The notes under the pieces: model-generated
Told to the model about the DNA's origin: nothing
Database searches by the model: none
The model's input: only the letters and a program-made list of their open reading frames with translations
Shown here: positions 26,801 to 39,675 of the stretch, in pieces
Layout of the letters: each line of letters begins with the position of its first letter
Numbering within the stretch: the stretch's first letter is position 1
Made by a program: the position numbers and the translations under genes
Source: Nemertoderma westbladi
Lineage: Eukaryota > Xenacoelomorpha > Nemertodermatida > Nemertodermatidae
Length of the DNA stretch: 64,000 bases
Assembly (NCBI GenBank): GCA_032718475.1
Contig: JAUCBJ010005143.1
Span: forward strand, 37,443-101,442
Reading direction: 5' to 3'

Positions 26801-29800
26801 TCCTTGTTCTCTGGACCGTAGCTCAGGTGACCTTCCCGTTGCCTTACCGTCTCGTTGGTCGCTGTTCTCTGGACCGTAGCTCATGTGACCTTCCCGTTGC
26901 CTTACCGTCTCGTTGGTCGCTGTTCTCTGGACCGTAGCTCAGGTGACCTTCCCGTTGCCTTACCGTCTCGTTGGTCGCTGTTCTCTGGACCGTAGCTCAT
27001 GTGACCTTCCCGTTGCCTTGCCTTCTCGTTGGTCGCTGTTCTCTGGACCGTAGCTCAGGTGACCTTCCCGTTGCCTTGCCGTCTCGTTGGTCCCTGTTCT
27101 CTGGACCGTAGCTCAGGTGACCTTCCCGTTGCCTTACCGTCTCGTTGGTCCCTGTTCTCTGGACCGTAGCTCAGGTGACCTTCCCGTTGCCTTACCGTCT
27201 CGTTGGTCGCTGTTCTCTGGACCGTAGCTCATGTGACCTTCCCGTTGCCTTACCGTCTCGTTGGTCCCTGTTCTCTGGACCGTAGCTCAGGTGACCTTCC
27301 CGTTGCCTTGCCGTCTCGTTGGTCCTTGTTCTCTGGACCGTAGCTCAGGTGACCTTCCCGTTGCCTTACCGTCTCGTTGGTCGCTGTTCTCTGGACCGTA
27401 GCTCATGTGACCTTCCCGTTGCCTTACCGTCTCGTTGGTCCCTGTTCTCTGGACCGTAGCTCAAGTGACCTTTCCATTGCCTTGCCGTCTCGTTGGTCCT
27501 TGTTCTCTGGACCGTAGCTCAGGTGACCTTCCCGTTGCCTTACCGTCTCGTTGGTCCCTGTTCTCTGGACCGTAGCTCAGGTGACCTTCCCGTTGCCTTA
27601 CCGTCTCGTTGGTCGCTGTTCTCTGGACCGTAGCTCATGTGACCTTCCCGTTGCCTTACCGTCTCGTTGGTCCCTGTTCTCTGGACCGTAGCTCAAGTGA
27701 CCTTTCCATTGCCTTGCCGTCTCGTTGGTCCTTGTTCTCTGGACCGTAGCTCAGGTGACCTTCCCGTTGCCTTACCGTCTCGTTGGTCCCTGTTCTCTGG
27801 ACCGTAGCTCAAGTGACCTTTCCATTGCCTTGCCGTCTCGTTGGTCGCTGTTCTCTGGACCGTAGCTCATGTGACCTTCCCGTTGCCTTGCCTTCTCGTT
27901 GGTCGCTGTTCTCTGGACCGTAGCTCATGTGACCTTCCCGTTGCCTTGCCTTCTCGTTGGTCTCTGTTCTCTGGACCGTAGCTCAGGTGACCTTCCCATT
28001 GCCTTGCCGTCTCGTTGGTCCCTGTTCTCTGGACCGTAGCTCAGGTGACCTTCCCGTTGCCTTGCCTTCTCGTTGGTCGCTGTTCTCTGGACCGTAGCTC
28101 AGGTGACCTTCCCGTTGCCTTACCGTCTCGTTGGTCCCTGTTCTCTGGACCGTAGCTCAGGTGACCTTCCCGTTGCCTTGCCGTCTCGTTGGTCCCTGTT
28201 CTCTGGACCGTAGCTCAGGTGACCTTCCCGTTGCCTTGCCGTCTCGTTGGTCCCTGTTCTCTGGATGGTAGCTCAGGTGACCTTCCCGTTGCCTTGCCGT
28301 CTCGTTGGTCCCTGTTCTCTGGACCGTAGCTCAGGTGACCTTCCCGTTGCCTTGCCGTCTCGTTGGTCCCTGTTCTCTGGACCGTAGCTCAGGTGACCTT
28401 CCCGTTGCCTTGCCGTCTCGTTGGTCCCTGTTCTCTGGACCGTAGCTCAGGTGACCTTCCCGTTGCCTTGCCGTCTCGTTGGTCCCTGTTCTCTGGACCG
28501 TAGCTCAGGTGACCTTCCCGTTGCCTTGCCGTCTCGTTGGTCCCTGTTCTCTGGACCGTAGCTCAGGTGACCTTCCCGTTGCCTTACCGTCTCGTTGGTC
28601 CCTGTTCTCTGGACCGTAGGTCAGGTGACCTTCCCGTTGCCTTGCCGTCTCGTTGGTCCCTGTTCTCTGGACCGTAGCTCAGGTGACCTTCCCGTTGCCT
28701 TGCCGTCTCGTTGGTCCCTGTTCTCTGGACCGTAGCTCAGGTGACCTTCCCGTTGCCTTGCCGTCTCGTTGGTCCCTGTTCTCTGGACCGTAGCTCAGGT
28801 GACCTTCCCGTTGCCTTACCGTCTCGTTGGTCCCTGTTCTCTGGACCGTAGCTCAGGTGACCTTCCCGTTGCCTTGCCGTCTCGTTGGTCCCTGTTCTCT
28901 GGACCGTAGCTCAGGTGACCTTCCCGTTGCCTTACCGTCTCGTTGGTCCCTGTTCTCTGGACCGTAGCTCAGGTGACCTTCCCGTTGCCTTGCCATCTCG
29001 TTGGTCCCTGTTCTCTGGACCGTAGCTCAGGTGACCTTCCCGTTGCCTTACCGTCTCGTTGGTCCCTGTTCTCTGGACCGTAGCTCAGGTGACCTTCCCG
29101 TTGCCTTGCCGTCTCGTTGGTCCCTGTTCTCTGGACCGTAGCTCAGGTGACCTTCCCGTTGCCTTGCCGTCTCGTTGGTCCCTGTTCTCTGGACCGTAGC
29201 TCAGGTGACCTTCCCGTTGCCTTGCCATCTCGTTGGTCCCTGTTCTCTGGACCATAGCTCAGGTGACCTTCCCGTTGCCTTACCGTCTCGTTGGTCCCTG
29301 TTCTCTGGATGGTAGTTCAGGTGACCTTCCCGTTGCCTTACCGTCTCGTTGGTCCCTGTTCTCTGGACCGTAGCTCAGGTGACCTTCCCGTTGCCTTGCC
29401 GTCTCGTTGGTCCCTGTTCTCTGGACCGTAGCTCAGGTGACCTTCCCGTTGCCTTACCGTCTCGTTGGTCCCTGTTCTCTGGACCGTAGCTCAGGTGACC
29501 TTCCCGTTGCCTTACCGTCTCGTTGGTCCCTGTTCTCTGGACCGTAGCTCAGGTGACCTTCCCGTTGCCTTGCCGTCTCGTTGGTCCCTGTTCTCTGGAC
29601 CGTAGCTCAGGTGACCTTCCCGTTGCCTTGCCGTCTCGTTGGTCCCTGTTCTCTGGACCGTAGCTCAGGTGACCTTCCCGTTGCCTTGCCGTCTCGTTGG
29701 TCCCTGTTCTCTGGACCGTAGCTCAGGTGACCTTCCCGTTGCCTTGCCGTCTCGTTGGTCCCTGTTCTCTGGACGGTAGCTCAGGTGACCTTCCCGTTGC

Positions 29801-30439
29801 CTTGCCGTCTCGTTGGTCCCTGTTCTCTGGACCGTAGCTCAGGTGACCTTCCCGTTGCCTTGCCGTCTCGTTGGTCCCTGTTCTCTGGACCATAGCTCAG
29901 GTGACCTTCCCGTTGCCTTACCGTCTCGTTGGTCCCTGTTCTCTGGACCGTAGCTCAGGTGACCTTCCCGTTGCCTTACCGTCTCGTTGGTCCCTGTTCT
30001 CTGGACCGTAGCTCAGGTGACCTTCCCGTTGCCTTGCCGTCTCGTTGGTCCCTGTTCTCTGGACCGTAGCTCAGGTGACCTTCCCGTTGCCTTGCCGTCT
30101 CGTTGGTCCCTGTTCTCTGGACCGTAGCTCAGGTGACCTTCCCGTTGCCTTGCCGTCTCGTTGGTCCCTGTTCTCTGGACCGTAGCTCAGGTGACCTTCC
30201 CGTTGCCTTGCCGTCTCGTTGGTCCCTGTTCTCTGGACCGTAGCTCAGGTGACCTTCCCGTTGCCTTGCCGTCTCGTTGGTCCCTGTTCTCTGGACCGTA
30301 GCTCAGGTGACCTTCCCGTTGCCTTGCCGTCTCGTTGGTCCCTGTTCTCTGGACCGTAGCTCAGGTGACCTTCCCGTTGCCTTGCCGTCTCGTTGGTCCC
30401 TGTTCTCTGGATGGTAGCTCAGGTGACCTTCCCGTTGCC

Positions 30440-33400
30440 TTTGCCGTCTCGTTGGTCCCTGTTCTCTGGACCGTAGCTCAGGTGACCTTCCCGTTGCCTT
30501 GCCGTCTCGTTGGTCCCTGTTCTCTGGACCGTAGCTCAGGTGACCTTCCCGTTGCCTTGCCATCTCGTTGGTCCCTGTTCTCTGGACCGTAGCTCAGGTG
30601 ACCTTCCCGTTGCCTTACCGTCTCGTTGGTCCCTGTTCTCTGGATGGTAGCTCAGGTGACCTTCCTGTTGCTTTGCCGTCTCGTTGGTCCTTGTTCTCTG
30701 GACCGTAGCTCAGGTGACCTTCCCGTTGCCTTGCCGTCGCGTTGGTCCCTGTTCTCTGTACCATAGCTCAGGTGACCTTTCCGTTGCCTTACCGTCTCGT
30801 TGGTCCCTGTTCTCTGGACCATAGCTCAGGTGACCTTCCCGTTGCCTTACCGTCTCGTTGGTCCCTGTTCTCTGGACCGTAGCTCAGGTGACCTTCCCGT
30901 TGCCTTACCGTCTCGTTGGTCCCTGTTCTCTGGACCGTAGCTCAGGTGATCTTCCCGTTGCCTTGCCGTCTCGTTGGTCCCTGTTCTCTGGACCGTAGGT
31001 CAGGTGACCTTCCCGTTGCCTTGCCGTCTCGTTGGTCCCTGTTCTCTGGACCGTAGCTCAGGTGACCTTCCCGTTGCCTTGCCATCTCGTTGGTCCCTGT
31101 TCTCTGGACCGTAGCTCAGGTGATCTTCCCGTTGCCTTGCCGTCTCGTTGGTCCCTGTTCTCTGGATGGTAGCTCAGGTGACCTTCCCGTTGCCTTGCCG
31201 TCTCGTTGGTCCGTGTTCTCTGGACCCGTAGCTCAGGTGACCTTCCCGTTGCCTTGCCGTCTCGTTGGTCCCTGTTCTCTGGACTGTAGCTCAGGTGACC
31301 TTCCCGTTGCCTTGCCGTCTCGTTGGTCCCTGTTCTCTGGACCGTAGCTCTGGTGACCTTCCCGTTGCCTTGCCGTCTCGTTGGTCCCTGTTCTCTGGAC
31401 CGTAGCTCAGGTGACCTTCCCGTTGCCTTACCGTCTCGTTGGTCCCTGTTCTCTGGACCGTAGCTCAGGTGACCTTCCCGTTGCCTTGCCGTCTCGTTGG
31501 TCCCTGTTCTCTGGACCGTAGCTCTGGTGACCTTCCCGTTGCCTTGCCGTCTCGTTGGTCCCTGTTCTCTGGACCGTAGCTCAGGTGACCTTCCCGTTGC
31601 CTTGCCGTCTCGTTGGTCCGTGTTCTCTGGACCCGTAGCTCAGGTGACCTTCCCGTTGCCTTGCCGTCTCGTTGGTCCCTGTTCTCTGGACCGTAGCTCA
31701 GGTGACCTTCCCGTTGCCTTGCCGTCTCGTTGGTCCGTGTTCTCTGGACCCGTAGCTCAGGTGACCTTCCCGTTGCCTTGCCGTCTCGTTGGTCCCTGTT
31801 CTCTGGACCTTAGCTCTGGTGACCTTCCCGTTGCCTTGCCGTCTCGTTGGTCCCTGTTCTCTGGACTGTAGCTCAGGTGACCTTCCCGTTGCCTTGCCGT
31901 CTCGTTGGTCCCTGTTCTCTGGACCGTAGCTCAGGTGACCTTCCTGTTGCCTTGCCGTCTCGTTGGTCCCTGTTCTCTGGACCGTAGCTCTGGTTACCTT
32001 CCCGTTGCCTTGCCGTCTCGTTGGTCCCTGTTCTCTGGACCGTAGCTCAGGTGACCTTCCCGTTGCCTTGCCGTCTCGTTGGTCCCTGTTCTCTGGACCG
32101 TAGCTCAGGTGACCTTCCCGTTGCCTTGCCATCTCGTTGCTCCCTGTTTTCTGGACCTTAGCTCTGGTGACCTTCCCGTTGCCTTGCCGTCTCGTTGGTC
32201 CCTGTTCTCTGGACCGTAGCTCAGATGACCTTCCCGTTGCCTTGCTGTCTCGTTGGTCCCTGTTCTCTGGACCGTAGCTCAGGTGACCTTCCCGTTGCCT
32301 TACCGTCTCGTTGGTCCCTGTTCTCTGGACCGTAGCTCAGGTGACCTTCCCGTTGCCTTACCGTCTCGTTGGTCCCTGTTCTCTGGACCGTAGCTCAGAT
32401 GACCTTCCTGTTGCCTTGCCGTCTCGTTGGTCCCTGTTCTCTGGACCATAGTTCAGGTGACCTTCCCGTTGCCTTACTGTCTCGTTGGTCCCTGTTCTCT
32501 GGACCGTAGCTCAGGTGACCTTCCCATTGCCTTGCCGTCTCGTTGGTCCTTGTTCTCTGGACCGTAGCTCAGGTGACCTTCCCGTTGCCTTACCGTCTCG
32601 TTGGTCCCTGTTCTCTGGACCGTAGCTCAGGTGACCTTCCCGTTGCCTTGCCGTCTCGTTGGTCCCTGTTCTCTGGATGGTAGTTCAGGTGACCTTCCCG
32701 TTGCCTTTCCGTCTCGTTGGTCCCTGTTCTCTGGACCGTAGCTCAGGTGACCTTCCCGTTGCCTTACCGTCTCGTTGGTCCCTGTTCTCTGGACCGTAGC
32801 TCAGGTGACCTTCCCGTTGCCTTGCCATCTCGTTGGTCCCTGTTCTCTGGACCGTAGCTCAGGTGACCTTCCCGTTGCCTTACCGTCTCGTTGGTCCCTG
32901 TTCTCTGGATGGTAGCTCAGGTGACCTTCCTGTTGCTTTGCCGTCTCGTTGGTCCTTGTTCTCTGGACCGTAGCTCAGGTGACCTTCCCGTTGCCTTGCC
33001 GTCGCGTTGGTCCCTGTTCTCTGTACCATAGCTCAGGTGACCTTTCCGTTGCCTTACCGTCTCGTTGGTCCCTGTTCTCTGGACCGTAGCTCAGGTGACC
33101 TTCCCGTTGCCTTACCGTCTCGTTGGTCCCTGTTCTCTGGACCGTAGCTCAGGTGACCTTCCCGTTGCCTTACCGTCTCGTTGGTCCCTGTTCTCTGGAC
33201 CGTAGCTCAGGTGATCTTCCCGTTGCCTTGCCGTCTCGTTGGTCCCTGTTCTCTGGACCGTAGGTCAGGTGACCTTCCCGTTGCCTTGCCGTCTCGTTGG
33301 TCCCTGTTCTCTGGACCGTAGCTCAGGTGACCTTCCCGTTGCCTTGCCATCTCGTTGGTCCCTGTTCTCTGGACCGTAGCTCAGGTGATCTTCCCGTTGC

Positions 33401-34970
33401 CTTGCCGTCTCGTTGGTCCCTGTTCTCTGGATGGTAGCTCAGGTGACCTTCCCGTTGCCTTGCCGTCTCGTTGGTCCGTGTTCTCTGGACCCGTAGCTCA
33501 GGTGACCTTCCCGTTGCCTTGCCGTCTCGTTGGTCCCTGTTCTCTGGACCGTAGCTCAGGTGACCTTCCCGTTGCCTTGCCGTCTCGTTGGTCCCTGTTC
33601 TCTGGACCGTAGCTCTGGTGACCTTCCCGTTGCCTTGCCGTCTCGTTGGTCCCTGTTCTCTGGACCGTAGCTCAGGTGACCTTCCCGTTGCCTTACCGTC
33701 TCGTTGGTCCCTGTTCTCTGGACCGTAGCTCAGGTGACCTTCCCGTTGCCTTGCCGTCTCGTTGGTCCCTGTTCTCTGGACCGTAGCTCTGGTGACCTTC
33801 CCGTTGCCTTGCCGTCTCGTTGGTCCCTGTTCTCTGGACCGTAGCTCAGGTGACCTTCCCGTTGCCTTGCCGTCTCGTTGGTCCGTGTTCTCTGGACCCG
33901 TAGCTCAGGTGACCTTCCCGTTGCCTTGCCGTCTCGTTGGTCCCTGTTCTCTGGACCGTAGCTCAGGTGACCTTCCCGTTGCCTTGCCGTCTCGTTGGTC
34001 CGTGTTCTCTGGACCCGTAGCTCAGGTGACCTTCCCGTTGCCTTGCCGTCTCGTTGGTCCCTGTTCTCTGGACCTTAGCTCTGGTGACCTTCCCGTTGCC
34101 TTGCCGTCTCGTTGGTCCCTGTTCTCTGGACTGTAGCTCAGGTGACCTTCCCGTTGCCTTGCCGTCTCGTTGGTCCCTGTTCTCTGGACCGTAGCTCAGG
34201 TGACCTTCCTGTTGCCTTGCCGTCTCGTTGGTCCCTGTTCTCTGGACCGTAGCTCTGGTTACCTTCCCGTTGCCTTGCCGTCTCGTTGGTCCCTGTTCTC
34301 TGGACCGTAGCTCAGGTGACCTTCCCGTTGCCTTGCCGTCTCGTTGGTCCCTGTTCTCTGGACCGTAGCTCAGGTGACCTTCCCGTTGCCTTGCCATCTC
34401 GTTGCTCCCTGTTTTCTGGACCTTAGCTCTGGTGACCTTCCCGTTGCCTTGCCGTCTCGTTGGTCCCTGTTCTCTGGACCGTAGCTCAGATGACCTTCCC
34501 GTTGCCTTGCTGTCTCGTTGGTCCCTGTTCTCTGGACCGTAGCTCAGGTGACCTTCCCGTTGCCTTACCGTCTCGTTGGTCCCTGTTCTCTGGACCGTAG
34601 CTCAGGTGACCTTCCCGTTGCCTTACCGTCTCGTTGGTCCCTGTTCTCTGGACCGTAGCTCAGATGACCTTCCTGTTGCCTTGCCGTCTCGTTGGTCCCT
34701 GTTCTCTGGACCATAGTTCAGGTGACCTTCCCGTTGCCTTACTGTCTCGTTGGTCCCTGTTCTCTGGACCGTAGCTCAGGTGACCTTCCCATTGCCTTGC
34801 CGTCTCGTTGGTCCTTGTTCTCTGGACCGTAGCTCAGGTGACCTTCCCGTTGCCTTACCGTCTCGTTGGTCCCTGTTCTCTGGACCGTAGCTCAGGTGAC
34901 CTTCCCGTTGCCTTGCCGTCTCGTTGGTCCCTGTTCTCTGGATGGTAGTTCAGGTGACCTTCCCGTTGCC
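30440..34970. repeat. 39-unit (2265-bp) tandem duplication in array 2, including 59-bp units
   Basis: Markers repeat at 2265 bp: cctgttgctttg at 30664/32929, gatggtagtt at 32676/34941, and the three gacccgtag units in copy 1 near 31210, 31630 and 31749. The offset equals 39 x 58 plus 3, accounted for by the three 59-bp units. The two copies are almost identical. Confidence 0.9.
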
Positions 34971-37900
34971 TTGCCGTCTCGTTGGTCCCTGTTCTCTGGA
35001 CCGTAGCTCAGGTGACCTTCCCGTTGCCTTACCGTCTCGTTGGTCCCTGTTCTCTGGACCGTAGCTCAAGTGACCTTTCCATTGCCTTGCCGTCTCGTTG
35101 GTCCTTGTTCTCTGGACCGTAGCTCAGGTGACCTTCCCGTTGCCTTGCCGTCTCGTTGGTCCCTGTTCTCTGGACCGTAGCTCAGGTGACCTTCCCGTTG
35201 CCTTACCGTCTCGTTGGTCCCTGTTCTCTGGACCGTAGCTCAGGTGACCTTCCCGTTGCCTTGCCATCTCGTTGGTCCTTGTTCTCTGGACCGTAGCTCA
35301 GGTGACCTTCCCGTTGCCTTGCCGTCTCGTTGGTCCTTGTTCTCTGGACCGTAGCTCAGGTGACCTTCCCGTTGCCTTGCCATCTCGTTGGTCCTTGTTC
35401 TCTGGACCGTAGCTCTGGTGACCTTCCCGTTGCCTTGCCGTCTCGTTGGTCCTTGTTCTCTGGACCGTAGCTCAGGTGACCTTCCCGTTGCCTTGCCGTC
35501 TCGTTGGTCCCTGTTCTCTGGACCGTAGCTCAGGTGACCTTCCCGTTGCCTTGCCGTCTCGTTGGTCCCTGTTCTCTGGACCGTAGCTCAGGTGACCTTC
35601 CCATTGCCTTGCCGTCTCGTTGGTCCCTGTCCTCTGGACCGTAGCTCAGGTGACCTTCCCGTTGCCTTACCGTCTCGTTGGTCCCTGTTCTCTGGACCGT
35701 AGCTCAGGTGACCTTCCCGTTGCCTTGCCGTCTCGTTGGTCCCTGTTCTCTGGATGGTAGCTCAGGTGACCTTCCCGTTGCCTTACCGTCTCGTTGGTCC
35801 CTGTTCTCTGGACCGTAGCTCAGGTGACCTTCCCGTTGCCTTACCGTCTCGTTGGTCCCTGTTCTCTGGACCGTAGCTCAGGTGACCTTCCCATTGCCTT
35901 GCCGTCTCGTTGGTCCCTGTCCTCTGGACCGTAGCTCAGGTGACCTTCCCGTTGCCTTGCCGTCTCGTTGGTCCTTGTTCTCTGGACCGTAGCTCAGGTG
36001 ACCTTCCCATTGCCTTGCCGTCTCGTTGGTCCCTGTCCTCTGGACCGTAGCTCAGGTGACCTTCCCGTTGCCTTGCCGTCTCGTTGGTCCTTGTTCTCTG
36101 GACCGTAGCTCAGGTGACCTTCCCGTTGCCTTGCCGTCTCGTTGGTCCCTGTTCTCTGGACCGTAGCTCAGGTGACCTTCCCGTTGCCTTGCCGTCTCGT
36201 TGGTCGCTGTTCTCTGGACCGTAGCTCAGGTGACCTTCCCGTTGCCTTACCGTCCCGTTGGTCCCTGTTCTCTGGAACGTAGCTCAGGTGACCTTCCCGT
36301 TGCCTTGCCGTCTCGTTGGTCCTTGTTCTCTGGACCGTAGCTCAGGTGACCTTCCCATTGCCTTGCCGTCTCGTTGGTCCCTGTCCTCTGGACCGTAGCT
36401 CAGGTGACCTTCCCGTTGCCTTGCCGTCTCGTTGGTCCTTGTTCTCTGGACCGTAGCTCAGGTGACCTTCCCGTTGCCTTGCCGTCTCGTTGGTCCCTGT
36501 TCTCTGGACCGTAGCTCAGGTGACCTTCCCGTTGCCTTGCCGTCTCGTTGGTCGCTGTTCTCTGGACCGTAGCTCAGGTGACCTTCCCGTTGCCTTACCG
36601 TCCCGTTGGTCCCTGTTCTCTGGACCGTAGCTCAGGTGACCTTCCCGTTGCCTTACCGTCTCGTTGGTCCCTGTTCTCTGGACCGTAGCTCAGGTGACCT
36701 TCCCGTTGCCTTGCCGTCTCGTTGGTCCCTGTTCTCTGGATGGTAGCTCAGGTGACCTTCCCGTTGCCTTACCGTCTCGTTGGTCCCTGTTCTCTGGACC
36801 GTAGCTCAGGTGACCTTCCCGTTGCCTTACCGTCTCGTTGGTCCCTGTTCTCTGGACCGTAGCTCAGGTGACCTTCCCGTTGCCTTACCGTCTCGTTGGT
36901 CCCTGTTCTCTGGACCGTAGCTCAGGTGACCTTCCCGTTGCCTTGCCATCTCGTTGGTCCTTGTTCTCTGGACCGTAGCTCTGGTGACCTTCCCGTTGCC
37001 TTGCCGTCTCGTTGGTCCTTGTTCTCTGGACCGTAGCTCAGGTGACCTTCCCATTGCCTTGCCGTCTCGTTGGTCCCTGTCCTCTGGACCGTAGCTCAGG
37101 TGACCTTCTCGTTGCCTTGCCGTCTCGTTGGTCCTTGTTCTCTGGACCGTAGCTCAGGTGATCTTCCCGTTGCCTTGCCGTCTCGTTGGTCCCTGTTCTC
37201 TGGACCGTAGCTCAGGTGACCTTCCCGTTGCCTTGCCGTCTCGTTGGTCCCTGTTCTCTGGACCGTAGCTCAGGTGACCTTCCCGTTGCCTTGCCGTCTC
37301 GTTGGTCCCTGTTCTCTGGACCGTAGCTCAGGTGACCTTCCCGTTGCCTTACCGTCCCGTTGGTCCCTGTTCTCTGGACCGTAGCTCAGGTGACCTTCCC
37401 GTTGCCTTGCCGTCTCGTTGGTCGCTGTTCTCTGGACCGTAGCTCAGGTGACCTTCCCGTTGCCTTACCGTCCCGTTGGTCCCTGTTCTCTGGACCGTAG
37501 CTCAGGTGACCTTCCCGTTGCCTTGCCGTCTCGTTGGTCCCTGTTCTCTGGACCGTAGCTCAGGTGACCTTCCCGTTGCCTTGCCGTCTCGTTGGTCCCT
37601 GTTCTCTGGATGGTAGCTCAGGTGACCTTCCCGTTGCCTTACCGTCCCGTTGGTCCCTGTTCTCTGGACCGTAGCTCAGGTGACCTTCCCGTTGCCTTAC
37701 CGTCCCGTTGGTCCCTGTTCTCTGGACCGTAGCTCAGGTGACCTTCCCGTTGCCTTGCCGTCTCGTTGGTCGCTGTTCTCTGGACCGTAGCTCAGGTGAC
37801 CTTCCCGTTGCCTTACCATCTTGTTGGTCCCTGTTCTCTGGACCGTAGCTCAGGTGACCTTCCCGTTGCCTTGCCATCTCGTTGGTCCCTGTTCTCTGGA

Positions 37901-39234
37901 CCGTAGCTCAGGTGACCTTCCCGTTGCCTTACCGTCTCGTTGGTCCCTGTTCTCTGGACCGTAGCTCAGGTGACCTTCCCGTTGCCTTGCCGTCTCGTTG
38001 GTCGCTGTTCTCTGGACCGTAGCTCAGGTGACCTTCCCGTTGCCTTACCGTCTCGTTGGTCCCTGTTCTCTGGACCGTAGCTCAGGTGACCTTCCCGTTG
38101 CCTTACCGTCTCGTTGGTCCCTGTTCTCTGGACCGTAGCTCAGGTGACCTTCCCGTTGCCTTGCCGTCTCGTTGGTCGCTGTTCTCTGGACCGTAGCTCA
38201 GGTGACCTTCCCGTTGCCTTACCGTCTCGTTGGTCCCTGTTCTCTGGACCGTAGCTCAGGTGACCTTCCCGTTGCCTTGTCGTCTCGTTGGTCCCTGTTC
38301 TCTGGACCGTAGCTCAGGTGACCTTCCCATTGCCTTACCATCTTGTTGGTCCCTGTTCTCTGGACCGTAGCTCAGGTGACCTTCCCGTTGCCTTACCGTC
38401 TCGTTGGTCCCTGTTCTCTGGACCGTAGCTCAGGTGACCTTCCCGTTGCCTTACCGTCTCGTTGGTCCCTGTTCTCTGGACCGTAGCTCAGGTGACCTTC
38501 CCGTTGCCTTGCCATCTCGTTGGTCCCTGTTCTCTGGACCGTAGCTCAGGTGACCTTCCCGTTGCCTTGCCGTCGCGTTGGTCCCTGTTCTCTGGACCGT
38601 AGCTCAGGTGACCTTCCCATTGCCTTACCATCTTGTTGGTCCCTGTTCTCTGGACCGTAGCTCAGGTGACCTTCCCGTTGCCTTACCGTCTCGTTGGTCC
38701 CTGTTCTCTGGACCGTAGCTCAGGTGACCTTCCCGTTGCCTTACCGTCTCGTTGGTCCCTGTTCTCTGGACCGTAGCTCAGGTGACCTTCCCGTTGCCTT
38801 GCCATCTCGTTGGTCCCTGTTCTCTGGATGGTAGCTCAGGTGACCTTCCCGTTGCCTTACCGTCTCGTTGGTCCCTGTTCTCTGGACCGTAGCTCAGGTG
38901 ACCTTCCCGTTGCCTTGCCGTCGCGTTGGTCCCTGTTCTCTGGACCGTAGCTCAGGTGACCTTCCCGTTGCCTTGCCGTCTCGTTGGTCCCTGTTTTCTG
39001 GACCGTAGCTCAGGTGACCTTCCCGTTGCCTTGCCGTCTCGTTGGTCCCTGTTCTCTGGACCGTAGCTCAGGTGACCTTCCCGTTGCCTTGCCGTCTCGT
39101 TGGTCCCTGTTCTCTGGACCGTAGCTCAGGTGACCTTCCCGTTGCCTTGCCGTCTCGTTGGTCCCTGTCCTCTGGACCGTAGCTCAGGTGACCTTCCCGT
39201 TGCCTTGCCGTCTCGTTGCTCCCTGTTCTCTGGA

Positions 39235-39675
39235 CATCCAATCGACTTTCACCGTCAAATATATGTTGCGAACTCGTAGATTATTGTTGTAATCGAATAT
39301 TGACTATTATTTTCTATTAATTACTAATAACATGTATTATTATTTATTTATTATTTTGTGCTTCCCTGCTTGGGGCCCCTTATTCCGGTTTTTCTTTTTC
39401 ATTTTTTTTAATAATTTTCTATAGTTCTAGTTATATCTGTGCAATCTTGTATCTCTTCTCCATGGGCGTCAGTGGCCCGGATTAAAATATAATATAATAT
39501 AATATTAGTGAATAAGAGCATAGTAAATTCGGTAAAGTAAAATAGTGACTCGTAAACTAAATAACAAGCGCGAAATCGCGTAAAGGTCCACTACTAAGTT
39601 CGTCTACTAACGTATGGATGGAATGTCTCCCCTTGAATGGCTTACTACCAATCTTACAACAATAAAACATTCACC
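39235..39675. other. AT-rich intron sequence with short AT microsatellite
   Basis: No exon-like sequence. It contains a run of aatat repeats at about 39486-39506 after tggcccggattaaaat, which resembles the simple-repeat tail of a retroelement but is not enough to name one. Part of 39500-39675 may be the body of the tRNA-like element that follows on the minus strand. Confidence 0.5.

Larger units (their letters stand above)
5992..39234. repeat. 58-bp satellite array (array 2), about 573 copies
   Basis: Head-to-tail copies of a GC-rich 58-bp unit: gaccgtagctcaggtgacc, then ttcccgttgccttgccgtct, then cgttggtccctgttctctg. From 5992 to 39234 it covers 33.2 kb with no transposon or unique insert visible. 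Length changes are rare: three 59-bp units with gacccgtag near 31.2-31.8 kb, their duplicated copies, and a one-base insertion near 30437. Diagnostic variants split it into zones: ttgcctta versus ttgccttg; tctggtgacc near 8.6-17 kb; accatcttg near 10.4-16 kb; ggtcgctg; ggatggtag from 18.4 kb; tcatgtgacc and gccttctcg at 21.8-28 kb. Every unit has a BstEII-type site (ggtgacc). Because 58 is 1 modulo 3, stop-free runs appear in all frames on both strands. Confidence 0.98.

Noticed and set aside
10430-37054. Open frames of 75-144 codons on both strands inside the 58-bp array
   Set aside because: They are periodic translations of the satellite (58-residue period), appear on both strands and recur identically at the duplication offsets; no start context or protein family.
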